In this document: one piece after another, positions 34,801 through 46,076 of the stretch
How the letters are laid out: every line of letters starts with the position of its first letter
Numbering within the stretch: the first letter of the stretch is position 1
DNA from: Proales similis
Lineage: Eukaryota; Rotifera; Eurotatoria; Ploima; Proalidae
DNA: 64,000 nucleotides
Assembly (NCBI GenBank): GCA_019059635.1
Contig: JAGVRJ010000008.1
Span: 372,001 to 436,000, forward strand
Direction: 5' to 3'
Program-made: the position numbers and the translations under genes
The notes under the pieces: model-generated
Told to the model about the DNA's origin: nothing
Database searches by the model: none
Seen by the model: the letters and a program-made list of their open reading frames with translations, nothing else

Positions 34801-37075
34801 AGGCCAAGCCAGCTAAGAAACAAGCAGCCCCGGCCCAACTTGCTACACCCAAGGCCGCTGCAAAGAAAGCTGCCTCGTCTTCCGATTCTTCGGATTCGTC
34901 CAGCGAGGAGGAGGCCAAGCCAGCCAAGAAACAAGCAGCCCCGGCTCCAGTAGCTACACCCAAGGCCGCTGCAAAGAAAGCTGCCTCTTCATCAGATTCT
35001 TCGGATTCGTCCAGCGAGGAGGAGGCCAAGCCAGCCAAGAAACAAGCAGCCCCGGCTCCAGTAGCTACACCCAAGGCCGCTGCAAAGAAAGCTGCCTCGT
35101 CTTCCGATTCTTCGGACTCGTCCAGCGAGGAGGAGGCCAAGCCAGCTAAGAAACAAGCAGCCCCGGCCCAACTTGCTACACCCAAGGCCGCTGCAAAGAA
35201 AGCTGCCTCGTCTTCCGATTCTTCGGATTCGTCCAGCGAGGAGGAGGCCAAGCCAGCCAAGAAACAAGCAGCCCCGGCTCCAGTAGCTACACCCAAGGCC
35301 GCTGCAAAGAAAGCTGCCTCTTCATCAGATTCTTCGGATTCGTCCAGCGAGGAGGAGGCCAAGCCAGCCAAGAAACAAGCAGCCCCGGCCCAAGTTGCTA
35401 CACCCAAGGCCGCTGCAAAGAAAGCTGCCTCGTCTTCCGATTCTTCGGACTCGTCCAGCGAGGAGGAGGCCAAGCCAGCTAAGAAACAAGCAGCCCCGGC
35501 CCAACTTGCTACACCCAAGGCCGCTGCAAAGAAAGCTGCCTCGTCTTCCGATTCTTCGGATTCGTCCAGCGAGGAGGAGGCCAAGCCAGCTAAGAAACAA
35601 GCAGCCCCGGCCCAACTTGCTACACCCAAGGCCGCTGCAAAGAAAGCTGCCTCGTCTTCCGATTCTTCGGATTCGTCCAGCGAGGAGGAGGCCAAACCAG
35701 CCAAGAAACAAGCAGCCCCGGCCCAAGTTGCTACACCCAAGGCCGCTGCAAAGAAAGCTGCCTCGTCTTCCGATTCTTCGGACTCGTCCAGCGAGGAGGA
35801 GGCCAAGCCAGCTAAGAAACAAGCAGCCCCGGCCCAACTTGCTACACCCAAGGCCGCTGCAAAGAAAGCTGCCTCGTCTTCCGATTCTTCGGATTCGTCC
35901 AGCGAGGAGGAGGCCAAGCCAGCCAAGAAACAAGCAGCCCCGGCCCAACTTGCTACACCCAAGGCCGCTGCAAAGAAAGCTGCCTCGTCTTCCGATTCTT
36001 CAGATTCGTCCAGCGAGGAGGAGGCCAAGCCAGCTAAGAAACAAGCAGCCCCGGCCCAACTTGCTACACCCAAGGCCGCTGCCAAGAAAGCTGCCTCGTC
36101 TTCCGATTCTTCAGATTCGTCCAGCGAGGAGGAGGCCAAGCCAGCTAAGAAACAAGCAGCCCCGGCCCAACTTGCTACACCCAAGGCCGCTGCAAAGAAA
36201 GCTGCCTCGTCTTCCGATTCTTCGGACTCGTCCAGCGAGGAGGAGGCCAAGCCAGCCAAGAAACAAGCAGCCCCGGCTCCAGTAGCCACACCTTATGCTT
36301 TACTGAAAAGGAAACAGAATGAAATTTCTCAAAAATCTTCCAGTTCGTCTGATTCTTCGAGTGACGATGAACCTTTATCCAAAAAAGGATCCTCTCAGTC
36401 TGCGCTCTATAAAAACGAACAATCTTCTTCAAGTGAATCATCTTCCGAAGAAAATCAAAGCAGCCGACATAAAGCAAAAAGAAAGGCCTCTTCTGATTCA
36501 TCTAGCGAAGATGAACCAATAGTTAAAAAAACTATTCAAATTAATGGAAATCATATAGCTAATGGAAATGCACCTTGCTCCTCAGATGACGATAAAAATT
36601 CAAGCTCTGTGGTCGCGGTAACTTTACTTCTTACTATTTCTTTTAGCGTTTTTATATTCTTTTGATAAAGGTTGCGTTGAACGGAGTTTCAAAAAAAGAA
36701 AGTTCGTCAATTTTTAGTTTTTTTTCTGCTTCATATTATACATGATTTTTTAATCTAGAGAAACAAAAGCAGAATGTTCCTTTTCGACGGGTTGTTGAAG
36801 AAGAAGTCGATCAAGAGTTATTGCAGAAAATGGGCAAGAACGCGTTTCAGGCAAAGGTTTGCTTCCATTTTTTTTTTTTTTTAAATTATTTTAACTCTTT
36901 TTTTCGCTTTTAGGCTGGAGCTAGAGGATCTTGGGGAGAAAAGGCAGATCGCGATTTGATTCACACGCGGGGCAAATCGTTTCGCCACGAAAAGACCAAG
37001 AAGAAACGTGGCAGTTATCGGGGCGGAAAAATCGACACCAACACTTACTCGATAAGATTCGACGATTCGGAATAG
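31821..37075 (+). CDS. nolc1: Nopp140/NOLC1-like nucleolar phosphoprotein with 39 identical-length repeats
   Basis: Nucleolar and Cajal-body chaperone of snoRNPs. The C-terminal SRP40 domain identifies it: exon 2 (36,773-36,856) begins NVPFRRV and exon 3 (36,914-37,075) has GSWGEKA, GKSFRHEKTKKKRGSYRGG and a final IRFDDSE. Exon 1 ends at 36,617 in phase 0 (155-bp intron). From 31,983 the body is 39 tandem copies of a 37-residue unit alternating an acidic Ser block (SSSDSSDSSSEEE, ideal CK2 sites) with a basic Lys/Ala/Pro linker, followed by less regular Ser/Glu blocks. Known Nopp140 has about ten, far more diverged, such blocks. The N-terminal LisH domain is not seen. The frame is open from 31,713; the first ATG is 31,821 and an upstream coding exon is possible (acceptor-like ttag just before 31,833). 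Length from 31,821 is 1,680 residues. Confidence 0.85.
31983..36291 (+). repeat. Coding minisatellite: 39 copies of a 111-bp unit
   Basis: The start GCTGCC recurs at exact 111-bp steps from 31,983 to 36,201 (38 x 111 = 4,218), with no indels; the last copy diverges after about 91 bp. Copies differ at only a few sites: TCGTCTTCC or TCTTCATCA, CAGAT/CGGAT/CGGAC, CCAGCC or CCAGCT, and linker codons giving PVAPP, PVATP, QLATP or QVATP. Multi-copy blocks recur, showing amplification in units of several repeats. Confidence 0.97.
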
Positions 37076-37079
37076 TTCG

Positions 37080-37085
37080 AATAAA
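37080..37085 (+). terminator. Poly(A) signal of Nopp140 gene
   Basis: AATAAA starts 5 bp after the TAG stop (37,073-37,075), an unusually short distance. Confidence 0.55.
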
Positions 37086-37213
37086 ATTAGAAAATAATTG
37101 AAATCACATAGCGCATTTCTCTCCTTGTACTTCTTTCTTATCTTCTTTCGGTTTTTGTTGGTCGCAATTTGTGCTGAAATAAGAGTGCATTCTTAGAAAA
37201 TGATTGGCGTCTA

Positions 37214-37219
37214 TTTATT
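37214..37219 (-). terminator. Poly(A) signal of DCC-family receptor gene
   Basis: TTTATT on the plus strand is AATAAA on the minus strand, about 160 bp past the receptor stop codon. The 305 bp between the Nopp140 and receptor stops holds only these convergent 3' ends. Confidence 0.5.
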
Positions 37220-37380
37220 TCATTCAAATCGAGCATATTAGAATTTACAGGGCAATTTAGAATTTGAACCATCAGATTCACTCGTTCATGCGTTGATTTA
37301 ATCAATCGAAGCAATCGAGTCAATAGAAACAAAACAACATAAACAGCAGTTATAAACAACTAAATTAATCAGAGGTGAGA

Positions 37381-40300
37381 TTAGCATTCGAACTGTTGGG
37401 CTGTGATGGCGCTCAGGTCTTTCATGATACCCTCCAGGTTGGCCATTTCTGTGCTCAGCTCTTCGTTCTTGTTCGACAAGCTCAGTTTCTAATCGAATTC
37501 AATTCGTCACTTAATCAGCCAGTTTCAGTTTTCTGATCTTCTTACTTGTTCGTAAATGTTATCTGTCGATCGACCAGAATGGCTCGTGAACTGCTGCTGC
37601 TTCTTCATCGGACTTTTCACAAAGTGAGATGGCGTCTCGTGTGATGCTAAATTTACACCAGATTGGTTAATTAATAGAAAAAACGTGCCAAGTCGAGTTG
37701 TCTTACGTTCGCAGCCGAATTTGGCCGGCGTGTTCGGAATACTGACTGAGTTAGGCGGATTGCTGGCGTTGAAGCCGTTGTTTGCCCCGAAGCTCTTCAA
37801 CGGCTGCAGCAGCGATTTGCTGCTCGAGGTGGATACTACGCTGCCGGCTGTTTGTGCGATTTTATCGTACACCGCCGGCTGAAAGCTACTGTGCGAAGAG
37901 GCCGGCGAATGAGCCGAATGAATCGAATGAGACGAGTACTCTCCGTCTAGATTGACGAATGAAGCGATTAGTTGTGACCTGCCAAGAGAGGAAACGAAAC
38001 GGCAACTCACGTGACTGCACTTGGTTATCGATGAGATACGGTCTAGCTGTGTATTGGGGCTTTTGGCCTTTGATCAGCTCGCTTGATTGGTACGCGTTTG
38101 CGTTGCTGGCCACGCCGTTTGAAATCAAAGTGGCTGTTGCGATGGGCAAGTTTCTGAACGATTTTCTCGTCGACGACACACCGAAACTATGCTGAGGCGT
38201 TTCGTTTGCTGAGCCCATCGGTATTGCGATCGGCTTCGGCTTAGTTGAATGACGCAAGAGCAACGAGTCGCTTGTGGGCTGGCCCATTAAATTCGCCTGC
38301 GGTATTCCGTTAAGTGGTGCATTGAAGGCGGCGTTGGCTGCGGCGATCGCCGTGTTCTCAACGTCGAATCCGTTCTGATGGTGATGAAGATGCACATTTT
38401 GATGATGGTCAAAGCAAGTCTCGTTTGTGCCATAGGCGTTTTCCACGGATGCGAACACCTGCGGGTTGACGGCCATGCTCGAGTAGAATTCGTTCTCGTT
38501 CATAAGTGCGGTCCGATTAGATGGCATCACACTCATCATCATGTGGCCCGGGTTGTTAATAATCAACGGCTGGTGGTGAGGAGTCCGCTGGCTTCTCAGC
38601 ATTGTCGAATGCTTCGATGCAGACGCAGTCATGTTCAGCAGCATTTGAGTCTGCTGTTGTCTCTGGTAAGCCATGGACGCCGAGTCGTCCTCGTCAATTT
38701 GATCGTCGGCCTCGAACTGCTGTTCGGACGAGCTCTTTTCGCCGTACGAAGTCGCGAGTATCTTCCTCTTCGAGCCCGCCCTCTCACTCTTTCGTCCGCT
38801 TTTGCTCGGCCGACGACAGGCGTAGATCAAGAGGAGAACGATGGCGATAATTAGAAAGCTCATGCCGCCTCCACTGACCATCCAAACGTAATCGTTGTGA
38901 AGCAGCTCAGTCCAATCAGTCTTTCTTGTAGCATGTTGGCTGTCTGGGTCGTCTAATGTCGACATGTGAATCATGCCACCGCCTTCTCCTCGTTCTTGTT
39001 TTGTTTTGTCTCTTTTAGTCGGTTTTCGAGTCAAAGTTTTTCTTCAGATCGCGTTTGTTACCGTTTGGAGTCATGAACAGAACTGTTGGCGAGAGAGCTC
39101 CATATCCGTTGCTGCTGCGCGCTTGGATTTTGAAGTAATAGACGGTCTCGGGCACAAGTTGGCCAATGATGGCCTGCTGCTGCTGGTCCGGCTGATTGCC
39201 CACCGTTGGAACTTGCTTCTCTTTCCAGGCAACTTTTTTATTTTCGTCCAAAGACTTTTCGTCCACGTACAGAATCACATAGCCTTGAAAATAAGAAAAC
39301 GCCGAACGGTTAGCGGAGTGTAAAGCGAAACAACATTTCTAATTCTAGACTACAAACAGGGACGCCATTGAATGCAAGACGCTACCTGTGGTGTTTGTTT
39401 CGGTTGCTGCACGCAAGGAAAGGAGAGCCACAAATTAGCAAATCGAAATGCATGCGTTGGATATGCAAAAAGGCAAACAAAATGGCTTACCGGTGATAGA
39501 CTGCTGAAACTGGGGCGGCGACCAGGTGAGGAAGGCGCGAGTGGGAGAACGCGAGTCTTTCTTGACAGTAATGTTGCTTGGCGCTGGCGCTGTCGATTAA
39601 ATCGAATTTAGACGGCTGTGTTGAGAGAGAAGCGCACTGCTCTTACTCAGATCCATGGTCATTTGAGATGAGGTCATACTCCAGTCCGATTCGCGTCCAT
39701 TTATGTGCAATTTGACCGCGAAATCGTACAGAGTGTTTGGCTCTAGTCCGTTGATCAACACGCTTCGCTCGGACGAGTTTTTAAACTGATAGGCATTGTC
39801 GGCCCGTTCGGCCATTTTGAATCTAATTGTGTAAATGCGATCGTCCGGAATGACGTCGTCCGGCTTCAAATGCCAGTCGGTCCATCTCAGCTTGATCGAG
39901 CGAGACGAGATGGCCGTCGTTTGCAGATTAAGTGGCGGAAACAGGTTCTCATTCTCGCTGATTGCTGTATTTGTTGCGATTTTTAGGTCAAATGAAGTAG
40001 AACACAAAACGTGAAGCGGCTCATCAACTCACCAGCCTTGCGTTTGGTTATAACGTCCTTGAGAATTTCCATTCCGAAGCCGGCCTTGTTTACTGCGCGC
40101 AGACTTAGAACGTATTGAGACGATGGTTCTTCAAGTCGAAATTTAAAACGAAATTTAATCGAATCGCTTCAATCAAGTAGCCTTACCCAAATTGGTCAGT
40201 ACGAACGAGTTGGCTTGGCCGCTTATTTCGACTTCTTGAGTCGGCAGGCCGATTCCGTAGCGCAGCAAATACTTGCGCACAAGAGTATAGTTGCTGTTGC

Positions 40301-43300
40301 TGGGCGCAATCCAATGCACGATTATCGATGTATCGCTAGGCTCGACAAACAGCTCTTGCGGCTGGCCTGGCACTCGAGTTTCTGCTCAGCACAATCAATT
40401 AGCCAAACGATCAGAGTCGCTTGTTCGCTTTGTTCGCTTACCGTCCATTTCGTGCGAGAAGGTTTCAACCACGACCCATTGGGTGTACGGGCCACTGCCG
40501 TTCACGGTCAACGCGTTCATTCGAACCGAGTACTTGCGGCCAGGCAGAAGGCCAGCGATTGCTTTCTCGCGCGGCTCGCTGTGAAGATTTGCTTGCCACA
40601 GCTGATGCTCGTTGTCCTTCACTGCGACCATATAGCCGACAATAGGCCCATTGCGCTTCTCAATTGGCGGCTCGCTCCATCTGATAAGAATGGCGGTGGT
40701 GTTGAGTGTTTCGAGTTGGAAGTTTTGCGGCGGCGCATCCGGCACATCAGTGGGCGTTTCGATCAACAGCTCGGCTGCGTTCTCGCCCACTTTGAAGTAC
40801 TTCATGTCAATTGGCCGTGTTTGATTCAGATCGACCAAGTAGGCGTTTATGGCCACCAGACGGAATTTGTAAGTGGAATACTTTTGCAAGTCCTCCAAGA
40901 TAAACTCGTACATTGCGTCCGAGGACTGAGCGGACTCGGGCACTTGAATCTCGAGATACTTCTCAGCCTGGCTTGGCTCGTCGCCGTAGTAGTCGTCGAG
41001 TCCAATGTCGTAGAAATACTCTTCACGCGACTCGATTGAATTGTTGGCCGTGCCGAAATGTAGATGCTCATAATAGAGTCTGTATTTGATTATGCTCTGG
41101 GCGTTCTTGGCCGGCCGCAGCCATTTGAACTTGACAGCCGGTCGAGACAGAGACATTTGGCTCTGAACGAGTTCGCCGCTGAAATGACGAGGTGCGCTCG
41201 GAATGGGCGCTTCAGAGTCGGTGCTTGTCTTAATCGACGCTGCTGGACCTCGTGTTCCTTCCAATATTGGCGTGACGTCAATCGAGTATTCAGTGCTTGG
41301 TCTCAAGTCGTGAATTATTATCCTCGTTCGGCTTGTGTTTATCGACTTTTCTTCATCCACACTTGCACGCCAGCTAACCGTGTAAATGAGCTTTTCGGTA
41401 GGTTGCGACTGGCCGGCTAGAATCTGGTTGGCAAAGTGCGGCCGCTTCCATTCGATTTGAATCGAATAAGAACTCGTCTGTGTTGTATGCAAGTCGAGAG
41501 GAGCGCTCAGATGAACTTGAGCTCTGCGAGATGAGCTCGAACTCGAGGCAACTGTAGGCGGAAGATTTGAAGAAGACTCCTCGTTTCTGCGCGTGAACTG
41601 GTCGACTACGACCAGACGAGCGGTGCTCTGAATTGTGTGCAACGTGTTTCGTGCCACACATTGATAATAGCCTTCGTCTTGACTAATTATTTTCCTTATT
41701 CGCAGAACGGATCGGTCAGAGTTCATTTGAAAGTATTCGCCCGGGTACAATGGCTCGCCGTTTTTGTACCAGCTTATTTCAGGCTGAGGTACTCCGAACG
41801 CTGTGCAGCTGAACTCCACTTCGCTGTCGAGCGTGCCAGCCTTGTCCATCGGCTGCCGAGTGAATCGAGGCGGAATCAACACTTCGAGTCGGGCTGATCT
41901 CTGCTCGCACCTGTTCGGCTCAGACTTTTCCCTCATTGTGTAGACGCCCGAGTCGAGCAGTTGTCGCGGGTCGGACAAATCCGACTGAAGTATATGCGCT
42001 CGCCTGGCAGTGGGCAGATCATTCCAATTGCAGACAAGACAGCTGAACTCGGCCGAGTCGCTCTCAGTGATGTTTTGAATCCATAGATTGACACCCTGCA
42101 CCAATCTAACGTTGGGGGTTCTCAAATCGATCGGCTGTCCGTCCTTGAGCCAAGTGTACTGGAAAAAGCGGCCTTCGTTGGCTGTGCCGAACAGAGCGTC
42201 GTCTTTGGCCATACATTCGAATATGGTTTCATCATGGACAAGAAGAGACCTTGGTTCGGGCCAAGTTTCGAATTCGGGCCGTCTGTTGCCCAGTAGCCGG
42301 TCTGTTTCGTAAATCTGTCTGGCCACCACTCGCACTCTTGCTTGTCCGGACTCGAACAGAACCGTGCGATATTGGGCACGACAGTTGTAGGTGCCTGTGT
42401 CCTTCTCAAGCGCATGAGTGATCTCAAAAGTGCCGTCTTTGTACAGATTCTGTTCAAATGCAAAGATTTTCAAATCTGAGAGTAAACGAAATGAACCAGA
42501 AAACGAGCTACCGTGCGGGAATCGAATACGATCGAACGACCATCCTTGAACCATTCGTAGCGAAGCAGCTCAATGGTTTTCACGTTTAGCTCGCGAATGT
42601 ACTCAGAAAGGTCTGGCTTGCAGCGAAGAAGCAAGCGCTTGCCCACTGACAAGGTCGTGTTCTCCGGCTGCTTGAGAAAATGCTCCGCGCCTTTGACTAC
42701 TGAAATAAAGCGAATTAGTAGAATGAAGGCGCCCTAGTGCTGGGAGCTATTTTCAAAAACGGTGCCTTTTACGGGTAAATCCAATGGACCAGGGAGAGCA
42801 TCAGTCGAGCAGAGCAGAATACAGAACAGCAGAGAGGAGATAAATTTCAAACGCATTGTGCTATTCGGGTTAGATCCATTCGATGTGACCAGGTGGCGCA
42901 CCGAGCGGGGCTTAAAAGAACAAGAAGAAGTTGGAAAAAAAGTGCTTGAGATGATTAGGAGCCGCAGCTCTAACATTTAGTTAAATTAATTGCAACCAAA
43001 CGAGGCAAAATGCCCTGCACGAAATATTGTTTAATCTTAGAGGACCGTAAACAAATAACGAATAATATTAATTAAAACTAGAGGGGCAGACAGAGAGAGA
43101 GAGAAAGATGAGAGAGAGAGATGGGCAGAGGGAGAGAGAATGAGTAATAGAGCGATTGGTTATGAGGCGCCTGAGCCCGCAATGAGCCGTAAATATTTAC
43201 GAATCGAGGGTGATTAGAATCTTGAGACCAGATGCAGTACTAACATGAGCTGCTTGCTTGTGGATAGATGTAACGCTGGAGAAGTCAGAGGAGGATTCGG

Positions 43301-44968
43301 GCGCTCATCCGTGCCCAACAAGCAGCTCAAGTCCCACTCAATTCATCATCATGCTCATCTTGTTCTTAAGTGAACTAAACAACGCCCTTCTGTGTGTTAG
43401 GGCTGAGTTAATCCGGTCGAACTCGAGGCCGTTCGCCGACCGACAAATTCAATAAACGAATGCAGCTGCAAGTGCGAGTTGGCTACACTCCGCTTGAGCA
43501 AACATGCGCGAGCCAACCGCTCAGAGAATGCATGAGCGGTCGGAACGAGTTGATAAATGATTAAGAATCCAAGTTTGCGGAGTAGATGAATAGTAGAGAC
43601 AGAGAGAGAGAGAGAAAGAGGGAGAAAGAGAGAGAGAGAGCTGGCGTTACAGGTTTCAAGCACGACAAACAAGACAGAGCATAAATCAGAAGACGCTGGT
43701 GTCAGTCTTGTGATCCCAAGGGAAGCGACCGCCGCCGCCGCCACGATGCAAGGCACCAAGTGTCACTCGAGCCTCTCAAATTACAGTTGACCGGCAAGCG
43801 GCCAGTTGCAATTAAGATGCTAATTCGAGCAGAGCGTAAACAGAAGAAGAACGCCTATTCGCTCGCCTGCTTCTCGGCTCCTTCGACTTCTCAATCACCA
43901 CGACCACTGCTGCAGACTATCCATCTATCTCCAATTCCTTCTTTTTTTCTTCTGGCAATAAGCCGCATAAACAATTCATTAATCTGAGCTGAACTATTCG
44001 AAAACGCTGCTCGTAGGATGATGCTTGCAAAAGAGCGCTGCCGGACGGTGCATGCGAACTCTCATTGCTCAAGTTAATTGCTTTTTAGACTAATTAATTA
44101 CTTAGCCCGTTCGTCCGTGCAGATGAAATGAAGCCGAGACGAAAGTGTTGAAACAACCTGAGCAACGGGTCGACTCTGGCCAAACATATATCCTGATTGC
44201 AGCTTGAGCAAATAATCTATCGCCAACTAGCCGCCGCCATCACATCGTCCGACAAGCGACTTTAAAGTGAGCGGGCGAGCGAGCAGAACCAGTGAGCGGG
44301 TAAACACCGAGTTGGACGTCCAGTATATATAAATAAGCGGCAGCCATAGACAAGGGGAGGGTAGGAAGAGGCGAGCGCTCGGGGCGTGTTTGGGCGACAA
44401 ACCGAGCAGCGGCAAATGTCAGCGTGCCGAGGCATTAAGCGTGCAGCAGTGTGGCACAAAAGGTCGGGTCATGGTCGTAAAGGCACCGTTTAGGCAAACC
44501 GTTGTGCACTTACCTGAGTCAAGTCGATAGATACTGCTCGTCCGGCCCACGACTGTTCCAAACGAATCGCTCGCTTTGCATTTGAAGCGTCCAATATACT
44601 CGTACGGGCTGGACGACTGTTCAAATCCAAGCTCCAAACTGAGCGTGCCGTTCTTCCACGCTTTGCTAGAATTGCAAGCGGTCAGCTGCGATCGAAGCAT
44701 TAGATTCCTGTAAAGTTACTTGCCTGGCGAAATGGGTGGACGAGTTGGCCGAGAGAAGCTGCCAGTCGGCTTGTTCAGGCGATTGAAAGAACCACTCGAC
44801 AGTGGGATACTGGCCGTATGTGGCTCGTACGTTGCATATAAGGTCGAGCCAACTGTTTGACTGAACCTGATAGATGCTAGACTGGTCGGCGGCAGCGCAC
44901 GAGATCAAGAGGAAGAAGAGCGTCAGGTAGCACGCCGGGCTAGGGGTCAGCGGCGCGACACCTCTCAT
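37381..44968 (-). CDS. fra: DCC/neogenin/frazzled-family netrin receptor
   Basis: Single-pass axon-guidance receptor of about 1,650 residues. Exon 1 (44,724-44,968) encodes a signal peptide (YLTLFFLLISCAAA) and the start of Ig1; exon 2 (44,514-44,665) completes Ig1 (FKCKASDSFGTVVGRT). After a 1.8-kb intron come exon 3 (42,512-42,699) and a 2-kb exon (about 40,441-42,449) with Ig2-Ig4 (WFKDG/YNCRA; FECMAKD/FSCLVC; FSCTAFG/YYQCVAR) and FN3 domains 1-3. Shorter exons carry FN3 4-6, including VPGQPQELFV with YLLRYGIG and YYFKIQARSSNGYG, closely DCC-like. The membrane span is about 38,860 (FLIIAIVLLLIYACRR). The cytoplasmic tail ends in a P3 motif (MANLEGIMKDLSAITA), which mediates DCC multimerisation and Robo/FAK contacts. 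Four Ig plus six FN3 is the canonical architecture. The P1 motif is not obvious. The intron after exon 1 is GC-AG. Confidence 0.93.
42790..42856 (-). other. Possible alternative first exon with own signal peptide inside DCC-family gene
   Basis: An ATG at 42,856 opens MRLKFISSLLFCILLCSTDA, a textbook signal peptide, in the intron just upstream of Ig2. A weak donor (gtccat, after CTC CCT G at 42,790) is in the right phase to join exon 3 (42,699) across a 90-bp intron, giving a receptor without Ig1. The stronger-looking gtaaaa donor is out of phase and would give a stop. Transcription is unproven. Confidence 0.35.
43090..43140 (+). repeat. (GA)n microsatellite in receptor intron 2
   Basis: Interrupted GA-rich tract in the 1.8-kb intron (42,700-44,513) between Ig1 and Ig2. 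The rest of this intron has no coding signal apart from the possible alternative first exon at its 3' end. Confidence 0.8.
43596..43640 (+). repeat. Second (GA)n microsatellite in receptor intron 2
   Basis: Interrupted GAGA/GGGA tract. GA tracts of this type recur in non-coding DNA across the window (27.1, 30.4, 48.3, 50.1, 50.7, 51.3, 54.2 and 62.8 kb). Confidence 0.8.
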
Positions 44969-46076
44969 ATTCTAAAAACAGTAAGCAAATGAGTGGAATG
45001 GCTGCGGCGCGGGTTCATGGTTCAGATGGCCGTCATGATCTCCACCACCGCCACTGGCTCATTATGAATAAGTCCGTGCACAGGCACATACATCAGCTGC
45101 GAACGAACGATCGATCGATTAGAACGCGCTCTCACGTCGCTTTATTAGCTACGAGTGAACGAACCAGCGCATCTACTCGGACATCTGCTGGAGGGTCGAG
45201 CAATCGACACGCGTCCGATTAGGTTGCGTATTCTGCCTGATGCATTGCTCACTGCGGCCAGTCGGCTTGAAGCAAAGCTTGACCGAGCCAGGCTAATCGA
45301 GCGTCGCTAATCACTTCGCCTGTCTGCTCTGCCGCTGGAATGCACTCTCTCTCTTTCTGGCCCTAATTAGACCCTAGACTTGAGAGGAGAAATAGCGGTC
45401 TGCGAACATGGCGTCGCTGGAGCGAGAGACCATTATCTAACTTGACGGCTCCGCTGGTGGGACCTGATTGTTTAGCTAACGACTCTATTTGCATTTTATC
45501 CCGTTCGACCGCCGTCTATGCCTCTCGCCTTTCGAGCGTCAAGAATATATTCGATTGAAACTCGGCCACTCGAGCATCAATCTGAAGCAACTCACAACAG
45601 ACCGGAGGAAGTTCAGCTCAGCCCAGCTCTCTCTCTGCCTTCATTTAGAGAAGAATGATTCTCGAGTCAATCGATTGAATTGTTGTGCAACTTGAATGCG
45701 CTCGCCCTGGACCTCTCCTCTTCTTCTCTTTAATTTGAGCCAAGTGCCTCCGGGACTCGATCAAAATGATTGTTCAGGACTCCTCCAGCCTGCAATAAGA
45801 AAACCCGCTCTTCGCTCGTCTTTATTCAGACCTAATCAGACCTGAAAGCCTCGAGCCTATGATTTAAATTGATCGCTCGCATTGTATCTGACTTGATCGC
45901 TGCCCTCAAAATGAAATTGGACCGACCGACGGCAGACGACATCTATTGTTAGATCCGTGCTTTTTTCGCTGCTTTTCTTAAATAGAAAAGAACGCAATTT
46001 CGTGCAAGCCTTTAATTAGAAGCGAGAAAGAAAGCACAACACAGAGAATCGGTGGCTTTTTGTTTATGAGTTAGAG
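44969..46076. other. Intergenic, upstream of the DCC-family receptor
   Basis: 1.1 kb between the receptor start and the 3' end of the GPCR gene, both minus strand. TTTATT at about 45,828 could be the GPCR poly(A) signal. No ORF with coding character and no RNA gene was recognised. Confidence 0.5.

Noticed and set aside
32176-36285. Plus-strand Arg/Pro/Leu-rich repeat frames inside the array
   Set aside because: Same cause: alternative frame of the same repeat, with no start context or continuation.
31808-36289. 1,493-codon open frame on the minus strand across Nopp140 (Ala/Glu/Ser/Phe-rich repeats)
   Set aside because: The 111-bp unit is a multiple of three and lacks stops in several frames, so long antisense frames arise automatically. 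The SRP40 exons fix the plus strand as coding.
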